Assembly (NCBI GenBank): GCA_026075535.2
Contig: AP026549.1
Span: 1,674,001-1,738,000 of the forward strand
DNA length: 64,000 nt
DNA from: Tricholoma matsutake
Taxonomy: Eukaryota; Basidiomycota; Agaricomycetes; Agaricales; Tricholomataceae
Direction of reading: 5' to 3'
The position numbers were made by a program, and so were the translations under genes. Position 1 is the first letter of the stretch, and each line of letters starts with the position of its first letter. Positions 10,262-21,279 of the stretch are shown here, piece after piece. The notes under the pieces are model-generated. The model saw only the letters and a program-made list of their open reading frames with translations. It was not told the origin of the DNA and did not search any database.

Positions 10262-11817
10262 CATTGAGATGGACCAAACCAGACCCTTATACACCATTTG
10301 GGGATCTGTGTATGGAAAAGATGTGGTCAACAGCGGCAGAGTGGAGGTTGAGAGAATAAAGTTTCTTGGAAAGTCTGGATCTATGCAACCGGTGCACCAG
10401 TGGTCTTGTCCATGATCCAACACTTGGAGTTATTGAAGTGCATGGCAACATTTGAGTTGTCGTCCAATACTCCTATGGAAATGAGTCAAACAGTCAAGTT
10501 TGGGATATAAAGTGCATTACATAAGAGGATTGATGTGCCTTGGGCTATTCAGAATTTAATATCCCCGACACCAATGGCAGCAATTGAGGAACCTCCCACC
10601 CCTCTGACAGTACATGGTTGAGTTGGACAAAGGGTAAGGAAGTCTGATCTATCAGGTGATATATGTGCAGTTGCACTAGAGTCAACAATAAAAGGAATGG
10701 TCATCCAATGAAAGGTGAGTTTGATTAAGTGGTTCAACAGTGAACACACCATCGGTATGCATGGATGTGTGTTGGTTCCAGTCGAGGGTAGTAGACACCT
10801 CCTCCTCAACAATGATCCATCCTTCATATTTGACTTCTTCGATGGAAGCAGCAGGAATGGGGTCGCATGCAAGGCCAGCAAATTCAGCATGGGGGGCAGC
10901 AGGCAGAGGAGGTTCAGAGTCAACCATGACCATGAAAGCATGTCCATTGACATCCTTCACCATAATTGGGATCTTGGAGCTAGTAGAACCTGGTGCCTTC
11001 TTCTCAAGCACCAACTTCTGTGCAGCTTTGGATTCATTGATGGTCTTCCTGGCCATGCCTCCTCCAGGCTTGATGCAGTACTCTGTAGTATGCCCAGTCC
11101 TTTTACAGACAGGGTTTCTGCAGGTGGGTACATTAGGTGATTTGTTGGGTTTGACTCGAGCGGTAAGTGCAATGGTGGGGCAAGAATAGTTATGCTGGTC
11201 ATTCTCAAGAAGTGACTGTTCATTCTCTAGGAACAGGCAGATATCCTTTGACCCATATGGAGAACTGGTGGTCAAGGCAGCGATGTTGCAGGATATGATG
11301 GATCACGTGTGTGGGAGTTAAGGAGGGTGATACAACAGAGGAGGTCTGCTTTTATGTCCCCCATGGCAAAAGCATGCTCAATGAGGGTGCAAATCTTCTC
11401 CACTGTTTTGGGGAGTGGCACATCCTTTGAGCATTGGATGAAAAGTGCCTGTTGGAGTAGTTGGACCTGGTGGACTGGACCTTCCTTCTGATGATGATTC
11501 TGAAGGGTCTTCCAATTCACATTGTGGCCCTTCTTGATGTCAAGGAATGGGTGTTTGGATGGAGAAACACTGGAAGCAAGAAATGCATATGCCAGATGCA
11601 AGTTAGCTGCCCAGTTTGCAAGAGCACAGGTTTCTGTAGATGCAGGTGAGGTAATATCACCAGTCACATATTTGTAGAGTCCATTCAGCAAGAGAGCGAT
11701 TGTGATCTCCTCACACCATTCTTTGGAATTAGACTTGACTTTGTCCAACTTCTCCCCTGAATATTGAACAGATAATTTGATGAGAGAAATGGATGGTGGG
11801 TTCGTTTCGGCAGTCAT
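10262..11817 (-). pseudogene. Ty1/Copia-type gag and protease fragment
   Basis: Reading from an ATG at 11817, the first part is a Copia Gag-like capsid region (SNSKEWCEEITIALLLNGLY). It continues across a frame change near 11272 to a zinc knuckle CRNPVCKRTGHTTEYC (C-x4-C-x4-H-x4-C) near 11105-11150. A protease follows with FIVDSSATAHIS near 10645-10680, where the usual D-S-G is D-S-S. The frame continues in pieces to about 10262 and stops at repeat DNA. Reverse transcriptase, RNase H and integrase are absent. It is a different Copia copy from the one at 63054, which has only later domains. Confidence 0.7.
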
Positions 11818-12581
11818 ACTGAGAGAAATAGAAGTGGTAATTGCAGACAAGCAGCAAGCAGAACAATGCCAAAAGACAAAGGGAAGGGAAATGGGTCAGG
11901 AAGCCTGATTCCATTAAGTTGTGATCTAGTGGTCCAATCAAAAGTGACATAGGTAAACATCAAGTGGCTAGGAGGTTTTCTACCATCATCTAAAGGTGAC
12001 AGGAGTGGCCCATAACCTGTAGAAAATCAATCCTAGTACAATAAGAGTGAACTCAGTCTCCATATAAGCAACTACATTAGTACTGTACCTAGTACAATAA
12101 GAGTGAACTGTAAGTACAGTAAGTAACCATTCACTACTAAATAATAATGTTGGTACTCACCTCAGTCTCTGTATGAGCAACTGAGGTGGTCAGATATCTA
12201 TCTACTGTATATATATGAGCCATGTTAGCCAAAGAAGAATGGTATAAAGGTATCTGTGACATGGATACAAACATGCGCCTCAAAGGGATGCACTAAATAT
12301 AGGGCACACATCAAATATGTACTGAGATCCATATATGGCAATATGGTGTTCATATGCAATCACAGTGTCATTCTCAACAACTTCCAACAGAGCATTTCCC
12401 TGACAGCACTGCGCCTTACCTTCTATCTGTGTCATATGGTCTCCCAATGCAGGGACCATGTATTACTACAAGACTATACCATAATATATGCATTAAATTG
12501 ATATATAGAAGTCCTGTAGGCCATGGGTGAGTATCAGTGAGTGGCTACATCCAACTCAATATGTTGACTATCTACCTCACC
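11818..12581. other. Non-coding stretch with a 22-bp direct repeat
   Basis: No coding region is supported. CCTAGTACAATAAGAGTGAA (extended to 22 bp) occurs at 12032 and 12088, and CTCAGTCTCYRTATRAGCAACT recurs nearby. This could be the leader or LTR of the Copia fragment, but no matching second LTR is in the window. Confidence 0.4.
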
Positions 12582-14010
12582 TAGTGCTGCCATGGTACAG
12601 TTCAGCCCAGTTCTCTGACTTTTTTTTTGAACCTAGAACCGAACTTTCAGTTCAGTTCAGGTTCAAAGAGGTTCAGTTCAGTTCAAGGAGGGTTCAAACC
12701 GAGAACTGAATACAAGTTCACATAAGTGCTGTGACACAGCTGGAATGATGATAAAATTTGTGACTGGATGGATGGGTCAGTCGATGTGTGGGTTTTCAAC
12801 CACTGAACCCACCATTGCACTTGAAACATGACCTCAACTTGATTATGTGCAAGATGGAAGTTGTGTGCCTGAGCCAAACAAACTCAAAGTGTGGCCACCA
12901 ATGCACAGTGGCACATCAAAACTCCTGAGTGATGAGCATAAACCCTGATCCAACCCTGAATACATCACCACAAAGCACTTTCCTGGTCCCTTACAGGTAA
13001 ATTCCTTTGACACAAGTTGATCAGTTTGAACCCATTTGAATGAGTTCACAAAACTTTGCCTTTGCCTGAACCCTGAACTGAACTTTCAGTTCAGTTCAGC
13101 AAAACCATTGAACTTTGAACTGAACTTCAGTCCGGTTCTGAAAGGTTGTAAGTCTGGCCCCACAGACTCACGACATTACGACAAGTTAATTTACTAACAC
13201 CACCATTACACACTTCCATGGCGCCGGCACATCACGCACATCGCCGACACAACCACCCTCGCTGCCGACACAGCCACCTATGGTGCATAAACAACTCACC
13301 AACCAATGTCTGTGTTACATCACTACACCACCATTACACACTTCCATGGTGCTGGCACAGCCACACACATCACTGACACAACCACCCTTGCTGCCGGCAC
13401 AGCCACCAGCAATAGCATAGCCACCTATGGTGCATAAACAACTCACCAACACCAGATATACCAATGTCTGTGTTACAGTGAGTTATGGCCACCCTACACT
13501 GCCAACACACTCCCACAGTGCCAACACAGCCACACACATTGCTGACACAATCACCCTTGCCACCAGCACAGCCACCAGCAAATACGACAACAACCGGTGA
13601 CATGCATCCTGGCAATGGCACCATACATCCTTATTACTCTTCTATCCACATCCACCAGTGCTGACATTATCCTATTGATGCGGTACCTTCCTATTATGTG
13701 ACTATGCCTGATGCAGCCTTCCCAAATCACACACTACACTTGATGCAGCCTTTTACTTACACAGTTGATCTTTTTCTTATATATTACTTATTTTTTATTC
13801 CTTAACCTTCATTCCTACTTCCATGCAACAAAGGTATAGTAACATCCTATTCTTTTATTTGTAGTAACTTATGGTTCCTACTTCCATGCAACAAAGATAA
13901 TTTGATCCTGTCTTTTAGTAAACCTAAGTCTAGTGTAGGCTGCCAAACTCAGCATCCTTCCAAAGGTTCAGGTTCAAACTTTGGTTCAGAACTGAACTGC
14001 GGCAGCACTA
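12582..14010. mobile_element. Non-autonomous hAT-like element (1429 bp)
   Basis: Terminal inverted repeats start TAGTGCTGCC and end GGCAGCACTA. The flanks ACCTCACC and ACCTCTCC form an 8-bp target duplication with one mismatch, typical of hAT transposition. Both ends carry many subterminal GTTCAGTTCA / TGAACTGAAC motifs, direct and inverted, likely transposase-binding sites by analogy. No transposase is encoded. The middle contains a two-to-three copy tandem repeat (13198-13600). Confidence 0.8.
13198..13600. repeat. Tandem repeat (~128-150 bp unit) inside the hAT-like element
   Basis: A unit beginning CACCACCATTACACACTTCC occurs at 13198 and 13326, followed by a degenerate third copy. Units share the blocks CACCTATGGTGCATAAACAA and CAATGTCTGTGTTACA. 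The second unit is longer by a small insertion. Confidence 0.7.
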
Positions 14011-14018
14011 ACCTCTCC

Positions 14019-14451
14019 TTTATAAGATTTTGACCATTACAACTTAATATGTATGTATATACAACCACCCATTGTGCCGCACGATGACCACGAAGGGCGG
14101 TGATGCATCACCGCCCTTGGAGGTGGCCTGGAGTGTGGTTGTCACAGTTTGGAAGGGATTATTTATGTAAATGGTAACCGGTAAGGGTACCAGGACCGCA
14201 AGTGTAACTACGAAGACGACAATCGTTTACCAAATCAGTCGAAAAGAATGCTTCTATCAAATCAAAATAGACCTGGCCCTTGTCGGCAACGGTATACTCC
14301 ACATTTGAACTTACAACTTATAATAGGAGTTTTCGATGTTGGGGGACATTTTCCAGAAGAAAGATAAAGGTTGAAAGAATTTGAGAAGACATTTCGTCGC
14401 TCTGCGTCGTTGTAGTCCTGGGAGTCACCCTGAGATCTTCATCATTTCAAG
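14019..14451. other. Intergenic, nothing recognised
   Basis: This lies between the hAT-like element and the 3' end of the DUF6535 gene. A short self-complementary stretch CAAGGGCGGTGATGCATCACCGCCCTTGG occupies about 14092-14120 in slightly interrupted form. No coding or transposon signal was seen otherwise. Confidence 0.4.
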
Positions 14452-16303
14452 TTATTTAGGGTCACTGGGTCGACCGAGTCTTCCAAGTGCATGATCGATG
14501 TCGCCCCATGCAACCTCGTTAGCTTTCACTGCTCCGCGTAACTGTGATCGCTGGCGGTCCAGATCACCCTTGAGTCTATCATGATGACGCGTCACAGCGC
14601 TCAGAAATTTGCCCCCAAATGGTGACGAACACAATGCTGAAGACTGGGAAATGATGCTGGCATAGATCGATGCTGTGAAGAAGAGGTAGTCGGACGCCTT
14701 GTCTTCACCCAGGGGAGTAGCGATCACGTCCAGAAGATAATCATGCCTGGCCTTCATTTCCTCGGACATTTTCTCGGATAGTGAACGTTTGGTGAGGATA
14801 TTGGCGGATAGGACCAGGAACCAATAGGTGTAGGATGATGTATGCGTCGTTCTGTTGATGCCTTTACTCTCGGGATGGAAATCTACAGCGAAGCTGAAGA
14901 AATGGGTGAGTGTGCCGATGAGGACCTCGAGAACTTCAAGAGAGAGTTCGTCTAGGTACAGTAGCATTATGAGAAGCCGCAATGCCAGGGAAGGAGGTGA
15001 GACGTACCAGGTTTGGAGATGAGATGAAGTGGCTGGTTGTCGGGAATTGAATCGAAGGTGCGAGGCCGTTCGAACAGCCAACGTGTAGTGAGGACACATG
15101 CCATGACGAGGGCGGAGGTCTGAGAAGGTCGACGAATGCAGGTAGCAAGTTGCACGAGAGCCGCCGCGCCGAGGTCTGCTTGGGTTGCTGAGTTCTCGCG
15201 CGCGAACAGTGCAGAAGGCACAAATTCAGAAGGCGGAAGGAAGGGAATAAGGTCCGCGAGATCTCTTGTCGCGAAGAGGTTCAAGCGGATGGGGTCCGCG
15301 GGAGGTGGCCTCTGACGGAGGTCCGCGAGATTTTGTGTCGCGGCGGGGTCCAACTGCAACAAGTGGATGGGGAGAACCTCTGCAAAGCACTTGGCCCATG
15401 CTGTCCTCTCCTTCTCGCTTTCCGCAGACCTACTTTCCCTCACAGAAACGAGGGCTTCAATGGTATCGTATGCGAAATGAATCGGCTCTCCCTTCCTGCC
15501 AGCATAGTTCCACTGGCGCTGTCGAAGCCAGATTTCGCTCGTTGATTTCCAATCTCTCCCGCGAAGGACGAGAAGCGACTGTGGGGATCGGTATGGGGAT
15601 GGAAAACAGTGTAGATTGTCGTTCGACCGTGCTCCATGGAATGATTGCAGTACAGGATGAAGAGTTGTGGTAAGGAGGAACACAAATGTAAACCCAATGG
15701 CAATGGTGGCAGGAATTGCGACAGGCCAGCTCAGTTCGAAAAGGAACACGATAAGGCCAACAAGAAAGAAGGTGAGGCCGAGAATGAGAATAACCGGAAG
15801 AGAAGCAAATATGAGAGGGATATACGATTTCTGGAGGCCGAGAGAGTGCATGTGGCTGAAGCCGATGGATTCGGGTCCATCGCCCAGAGTGCTCATGTGA
15901 GTTCGTACCCATTGGAGGGAGACGATCCCTATGAGCGCAGCCGTGAGACTGAGCACCAGGCTGAGGAACCAGAAGATATTCACGCAGACACTGATGATGC
16001 TAGGTTCACCCCCTGTGACCCAGTTTTGGCCCGCAGACTGGGCGGCAATCTGCCTCAAGAGCTGAACGCTTTCCTGAGCGGGATCAGGTCGGAGAGCCTT
16101 CTGTGAATCGATTAGGAAAGCAGTCACGATGGCAGAGAATAAACCGGACTAGTATGAATGCGGTGTCAGTAAATGACCGACTGGTGCGAAAGGCGACTCA
16201 CGAAGATCAGAATGTTCTGGACTTCATCCTTCCAGCTTTCGCACTGCTCTTTATCTTTCTGCATCCACAGTTCTCGCACTGTCGCCCAATGTTGTTTATC
16301 CAT
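14452..16303 (-). CDS. DUF6535-domain membrane protein, three exons
   Basis: The model has exons 16303-16202, 16148-15008 and 14951-14452 (102, 1141 and 500 bp; 580 aa, all phases consistent), with GTGAGT and GTACGT donors and TAG acceptors. The N terminus contains CESWKDEVQNILIF, continuing after the first intron as SGLFSAIVTAFLIDSQKAL, the hallmark of basidiomycete DUF6535 proteins. Hydrophobic segments follow: one at WFLSLVLSLTAALIGIVSLQW and two near SLPVILILGLTFFLVGLIVFLFEL and IPATIAIGFTFVFLL, so three to four membrane spans are expected in the first ~180 residues. The remaining ~400 residues are soluble and probably helical. No stops or frameshifts were seen, so it may be functional. 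The biological role of the family is not established. The gene is divergent from the GTPase pair. Confidence 0.85.
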
Positions 16304-17333
16304 TTTCTAGATACCCCACTCAGCGTCAAGGGTTGATATGCAAATAATGCAAGAATAATCACTGATGCGTTGTGTTCAGCCATGCGCAAGGTGTGGATAT
16401 GAGAGGGATGGGTGAGGGATTGATGAGGGCGAGGATGGACAAGAAAGAGCTAAAGAGTAAGTACCATGAGGCTCTGCGGTGCGTTACCCTTGCGGTAGCC
16501 TCAAGGTAGCCTACTTTTGACAGCGTGTAACGATCGCCCTCCATATTCGTCATACACTCTCATCAGCAAAAGTGTTGCTTCTATACCAGGCTAGGTAAGG
16601 TCATAAAAGGACCACCTGATCCACCTCTTCAAAGGAACGTCGTACCTGAAGTGCGGCGTAAGCAATTGATGTAGCGCTGACAGAGTCCATTCCGTTGAGT
16701 TTCGCCTGGCTTCCCTTCGTCTTCATGCGTCCAGGCTCATCACGCGTCGCAGAAGAAGGCGACGTGAAAATATGTTTGAAGACCTTGAAAAAAAATTAGA
16801 AAACACTAACGACACATCTAGCGAGCACACGCTAGTCATCTCACATACACGAAGAAGTAGAGGGCTGCGAAGGAGTCCTGAGTCCCAATCGTCAGTCATG
16901 GTCAAAACTGTTGTTAGGGTTAAAAAAGGTAGGAAAGTCCCACCCCGTTACCGGGGCAGAGCCGTCCTGGAGTTTTTTCATGAACCTGACAATCAATATT
17001 CTCCAAGTCAGTACAATGGCAAATACACCTACTCCTCTGGGTTAGCATCGAATTGGCTCAGATACTTCACGGGGCAAAGAAGGCGTGCGAGAATGAGGTG
17101 ATTGAAGCCCCGTGCATCAGACCTTCTAGCTTTGATGCCGATTGGTGGGCGTAGCACGCCGTCCGGTTGATCGACTGCGACGTACTCGAGTCCACAGGTC
17201 AATTAGGCTTCGAACTTGCTTCGAACATCATTTGATCGAGCACTGCTAACGGCTGGAAGAATCCGAAGGCTTCGGATTCTTCTTATGTGCACCTGCAGCT
17301 AGCCACAACTTGACAACCTACCACGACCATCCT
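16304..17333. other. Intergenic region between divergent host genes
   Basis: The 1.03 kb separating the DUF6535 start (16303) from the first GTPase start (17334) presumably holds both promoters. No clear TATA box was found for either. It contains one 109-codon open frame, listed separately. No transposon similarity was noticed. Confidence 0.5.
16772..17101 (+). CDS. Hypothetical short ORF (109 aa), doubtful
   Basis: An ATG-started frame encodes a charged, basic product beginning MFEDLEKKLENTND, with Arg-rich segments and a GQRRRARMR end. No domain is recognised and no intron signals are obvious. It sits between two well-supported genes. It could be a small gene, a remnant, or chance. Confidence 0.2.
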   Translation: MFEDLEKKLENTNDTSSEHTLVISHTRRSRGLRRSPESQSSVMVKTVVRVKKGRKVPPRYRGRAVLEFFHEPDNQYSPSQYNGKYTYSSGLASNWLRYFTGQRRRARMR

Positions 17334-19414
17334 ATGTGTTTGCCATTTTGTTTTGGATGGCAGGGGAAGCCACAGCCCAGCAAAGCTACCACCACGCCTT
17401 CCCCCCCAGGAGCAGCAGATCTTCCCAAGGCGACGGCCAACAAGCCAATTTCGCCCAAACCTGCCGCTGCCGTCACTCCCCAAGTCGAGCAACAACTACC
17501 TCCCGTCCCGGAAAGTTTACCCTCTCAAGTGGATGAGACACTAGCAGAATGCCCAAGGTGAGCACGTAATCGATGGTGATAAATCACAGCCTGAGACTGA
17601 CATGTGGATGCGAGGTTTCGCATCGTTCTCGTTGGAAATGTGAGGACTCCGATTCTGTCACCCGTGCGACTGTGCTCACAAATGCCATGGGCTAGTCTGG
17701 TGTAGGGAAGTCTTCTCTCGTCCAAAGCATTTTCAAGATCAATTCGGACCAGGTTTGTCTTATCTAGCGCGCTATAACGGAAATTCAAACCGATCTCGAT
17801 TCTCTAGATTGATATTGCCCATGGTCGTCCCGGAGATGCCGACATTGAGAGGGAATACACGTCACCTGAGAACCCTCGCTTTATCCTGCACGACAGCAAG
17901 GGATTTGAAGTCGGCACCGAGGTCAACTGGGATACGGTGAGAAAGTTCCTCGAAAATCGTCTGAAGAAGGATCTCCCTAAAAGGATTCACGCTATATGGT
18001 GAGACCTGATTCACACAACATTTAGATGGTCGCTCATCCTTCTTTGCCCCTATTGGTAGGCTCTGCATCGAGACACCCCGCAACGGGGGAAGACTACTGC
18101 AAACGGGTGACGAGAGGCTGCTGGAACTCGCCAAAGAATGTGAGAGTGGCCGCCTCGTTGATTGTTTGATGGCTTATCCTTCGGATAGTCGACATCCCCC
18201 TCATCGCGGTTTTCACCAAGTATGATCGGCTTGTGATACAGTTTTTGATACAAGACAGCCAGCCAAGGGATGATGCTGAAAGAAATGCGTCGGGCTTCTT
18301 TGATTGTTCCGTCAAGGAGCTGCAGGAGAAGTCACCGACAAATCTCCCAATAGCTTGTGTGAAAGTATCAACAACTGACATCAATCTACGAAGTTTGTTC
18401 ATTTCACCTCCTCGGTCCCCTTCTATTGACACCACCCATATCACAGAGACGCTCATCGACCTAACGAACGAGACCCGTAACAGGTTACATGAGGTCGAGG
18501 ATAAACTCCGGGTTCTTTGGGTCACAGCTCAGCAGGTCAATGCCCAGCAGAAGGTCGAGGTCTCTATTAGGTAGAGTCCAGCTCCTTCCAGTGTTCCGGA
18601 ATCTGTGCTCATCTTGTGCCATTAGCGAAGGTTTCAAGAGTAGTCCTACTTCTCTTCACCCGTTGGAACGATACACTTACGAGCCTGATGCAGAGTATTG
18701 GCGGGATCTTGGTCAAAGCAGCGAATTCGAAGGCCAAATCTTGATTGACTGCGTTCACCGCATTCACGATGACGTTTTGAAGGTCTGGAACTTCAACGAC
18801 CCCACCAAGGTTAGCTGTCGAGTTGCTTCTAATTCCCTTTATCACCACTGACACACGGTTGAGATCCTGTCGGGGACCGACTTTTTTACTCAAATGATTA
18901 ACCTCCTAAAGCCCCTTATCGACAATTGTGTCAAGCAGACACCGTATGTTGCCTCTGGATGGAGGGAATACGATGTATGATTGAGGCGTTTCTCCTTTTC
19001 TTGTCCAGCTTCGCCACAGAGCCTGTGCCGGGCTTCGGTAGCATGGGCGCCACCGTGTTAGTGTCCCTGCGAGAGAAGTTTAAATTCCAGCCCGCATCTA
19101 TCCAGTACCTTTACGACAAATATCAAAAATTGTATGTGCAACCATAGCCTACAGATATCGCTCACCTATGCTTTCTACGAATTAGCCCCTCGACGGCGAA
19201 AATTCTGGCAACCTACATCATTAACCTTGTTTTGATCCTGCATGACGTCTTCACCAATGTCTTGTCTGAGCCACCGAGAGCGTTATCGAACGATCTTGTG
19301 GGCGAGCTTATAGATGACAATCTAAGAAAGCCGGCCCTTGATGTCATTGACATTGCCAACTCAGATGAGGTCATTGACATAATCAAGAAGCGACTTACTG
19401 CGAGGGATCGGTGA
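17334..19414 (+). CDS. P-loop GTPase-domain protein A, ten exons
   Basis: Exons are 17334-17557, 17615-17639, 17696-17752, 17808-17998, 18060-18139, 18189-18570, 18626-18809, 18864-18943, 19009-19131 and 19186-19414. They sum to 1575 bp, 524 aa, with every junction in phase. After a Pro/Ala-rich N-terminal tail (residues ~1-75) the G domain starts RFRIVLVGN, and splicing yields the P loop GNSGVGKSS (G1). The G3 box is DSKG in FILHDSKGFEVG, and G4 is TKYD in IAVFTKYDRL. The C-terminal half (~280 residues) is helical, with hydrophobic TYIINLVLIL near the end. It belongs to the large family of basidiomycete MMR_HSR1-like GTP-binding proteins of unknown role. No defects were seen. Introns are 49-65 bp. 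It lies 216 bp upstream of a paralogue on the same strand. Confidence 0.82.
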
Positions 19415-19547
19415 TATACTCTATCTACCATGTTCGGGTACCGTTCCGGGTTGGTTAGTCCACCTGAGTTACTTACGTCGTAGTCGACCTGAATCATACA
19501 TATCATATCACAATCATATCATATCATGTCACAACTCATTGGTGTTC

Positions 19548-19556
19548 TATAAAAAG
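19548..19556 (+). promoter_or_regulatory. TATA-like box upstream of GTPase B
   Basis: TATAAAAAG lies 75 bp upstream of the ATG at 19631, in the 216-bp gap after GTPase A. An ATATC-rich run precedes it (about 19497-19528). The spacing suits a core promoter with a short leader. Confidence 0.5.
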
Positions 19557-19630
19557 GACTCGTGACGAGAAGCCTCGTGGCCAACCTCAAGCCTCTTCTT
19601 CTTAAGTTCTTGTCTCCTCCCCTCATCGAT

Positions 19631-20842
19631 ATGGCTGACCAACGCCCGCCGAAGACTGCCAAAGAGTTTCTCAAATCCCTGACTTTGAAGCTGTTAGGAC
19701 GAGGATCGCAAAGCACACCTCCTAGCCGCTCGAATTCGCCTCCTTTGCCTCCAGCTGATCTAGCACCAACGATAACGACCGACCCGGAAGAAGCTGCGAA
19801 ACTCCGGGCCAAGTACACCCACTTCCGTATCCTCGTTATTGGGAGGGCGAATGCTGGTAAAACGACGCTGCTGAAGCGGGTTTGTAATTCAAAGGAGGAT
19901 CCAGTTTACAGCAAGGTAAGATGTCCGCCTGCTTCGCTTGATACCCCACTCTCATCTTCCCTTCACCGACAGATTAACCCGACCTCGAAGGTGATCCGTG
20001 CGCATTTCTCTAATCAGGGTATTGACTTTGATGCCGTAGCGAGGGATCCATAATGTCCGTGATGAGTTTTCCTTCAAGAGCAACCCACAGTTCATCTTCC
20101 ACGACTCTCCTGGTTTCGAGGCAGGAGGCGAGCAGGAACTTCAGGACGTACTCTCTTTCATACAGGAGAAGGCAAAAGCGACTGAAGTAAAGGATCAAAT
20201 CCATGCAATATGGTGCGTTTTAGCCTTCCTTTATGTGGCGCAGCTGACAATGTGTTCAGGTTTTGTTTCACTCCGGACGTAGCTCGCCCGTTGTTGGAAT
20301 TGGAACAGACGTTCTTCAATAAGCAACGTGGCGGGAATGGTAAGATCGTTTAGAATATCCAAACTCTTTATCATCACGGACCAGAGACAGTTCCGGTGGT
20401 GGCGATCTTCACGAAATTCGACGACCTCATCGTGCAGGAATATGATACGAATAAAGAACATGAGGAGAATAGACAAGTTGCTTGTGTCACGTTGGAGACG
20501 AAGTTCGAGAGGCCGCTTAAGGGTTACAAGTTTCCACCTCGCGCGTATGTGCAATTTGAAGGTATGTCTCTTCCCCTTTGGGAACAGATCTTGGGACTTA
20601 TAGCAGGTCCAGCTATTGACAAGGATGAAGGTAATCATCAAGAACAAGTTGTGGAACTGATCAAACAGACAGCAGCATCAATGGACAGCTTGGCACTAAA
20701 GATGTTGTTTGTCACCATCCAACAGAATAACCTAGAGGAACAGGTCTGTCGCCCACTCATCCACTGGTGCTTCAACTGATCTCTATTTCAGGGATATCTT
20801 CAACCATACATCAACAGTGGTACATTTTTGTGTGAATTGTAG
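19631..20842 (+). CDS. P-loop GTPase-domain protein B, seven exons
   Basis: Exons are 19631-19915, 19973-19990, 20040-20212, 20260-20339, 20391-20561, 20613-20743 and 20792-20842, summing to 909 bp (302 aa) with all phases consistent. Exon 2 is an 18-bp microexon. The start gives MADQRPPKTAKEF. G1 is GRANAGKTT in FRILVIGRANAGKT (residues ~80), the G3 box is DSPG in FIFHDSPGFEAGG, and G4 is TKFD in VVAIFTKFDDL. The region VELIKQTAASMDSLALKMLFV follows. The protein ends at residue 302, much shorter than GTPase A, and repeat DNA starts ~440 bp downstream, so a lost C terminus is possible. It is a paralogue of A with a different P loop, close to Ras-like HSR1 proteins found in mushrooms. The role is unknown. 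Confidence 0.82.
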
Positions 20843-21279
20843 AGATATGAGCACTCAAATGAACACAGAGGGCATTGATTGCAAATGCTGGGACTTGGTT
20901 TGGACATGTCTATCTTCAGGTATGTAAGTTGAATACATTTTCTGAAGCCCTCACTAAAGTTCAGAAGCATCATGTGAGAGTCCACTTCTGACAGACCCCA
21001 GAGAAGACAGTGACAACAGACATTTAAGGATGTAAGTCTCATGACTCAATCTTGGTGACAAGGTTTGACCTAGATATTCAGTATGTGAGTGTGACATAAA
21101 GCTCATTTGACAATATATTTATTATGTGATTGATAAGGACAAAAAGGTAAGAATTTCAGAGTGATAGGAAGGCAGATTGTGAATGTTATGTATAGGTGAG
21201 TGACAAGGAAATATTTAAATTTACAACACAGAAATGATTCATGGCATACCTAGATTGTGAGTTGTTGTGTGCCTCCTGT
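20843..21279. other. Non-coding, nothing recognised
   Basis: This AT-rich region lies between the stop of GTPase B and the minisatellite. No coding frame with conserved features was seen. It may hold the GTPase B terminator or leftovers of a longer 3' end. Confidence 0.4.

Noticed and set aside
15266..15673. Open frames on the + strand opposite the DUF6535 gene
   Set aside because: The - strand frame has a recognised domain, consistent introns and phase, and the + frames have none.
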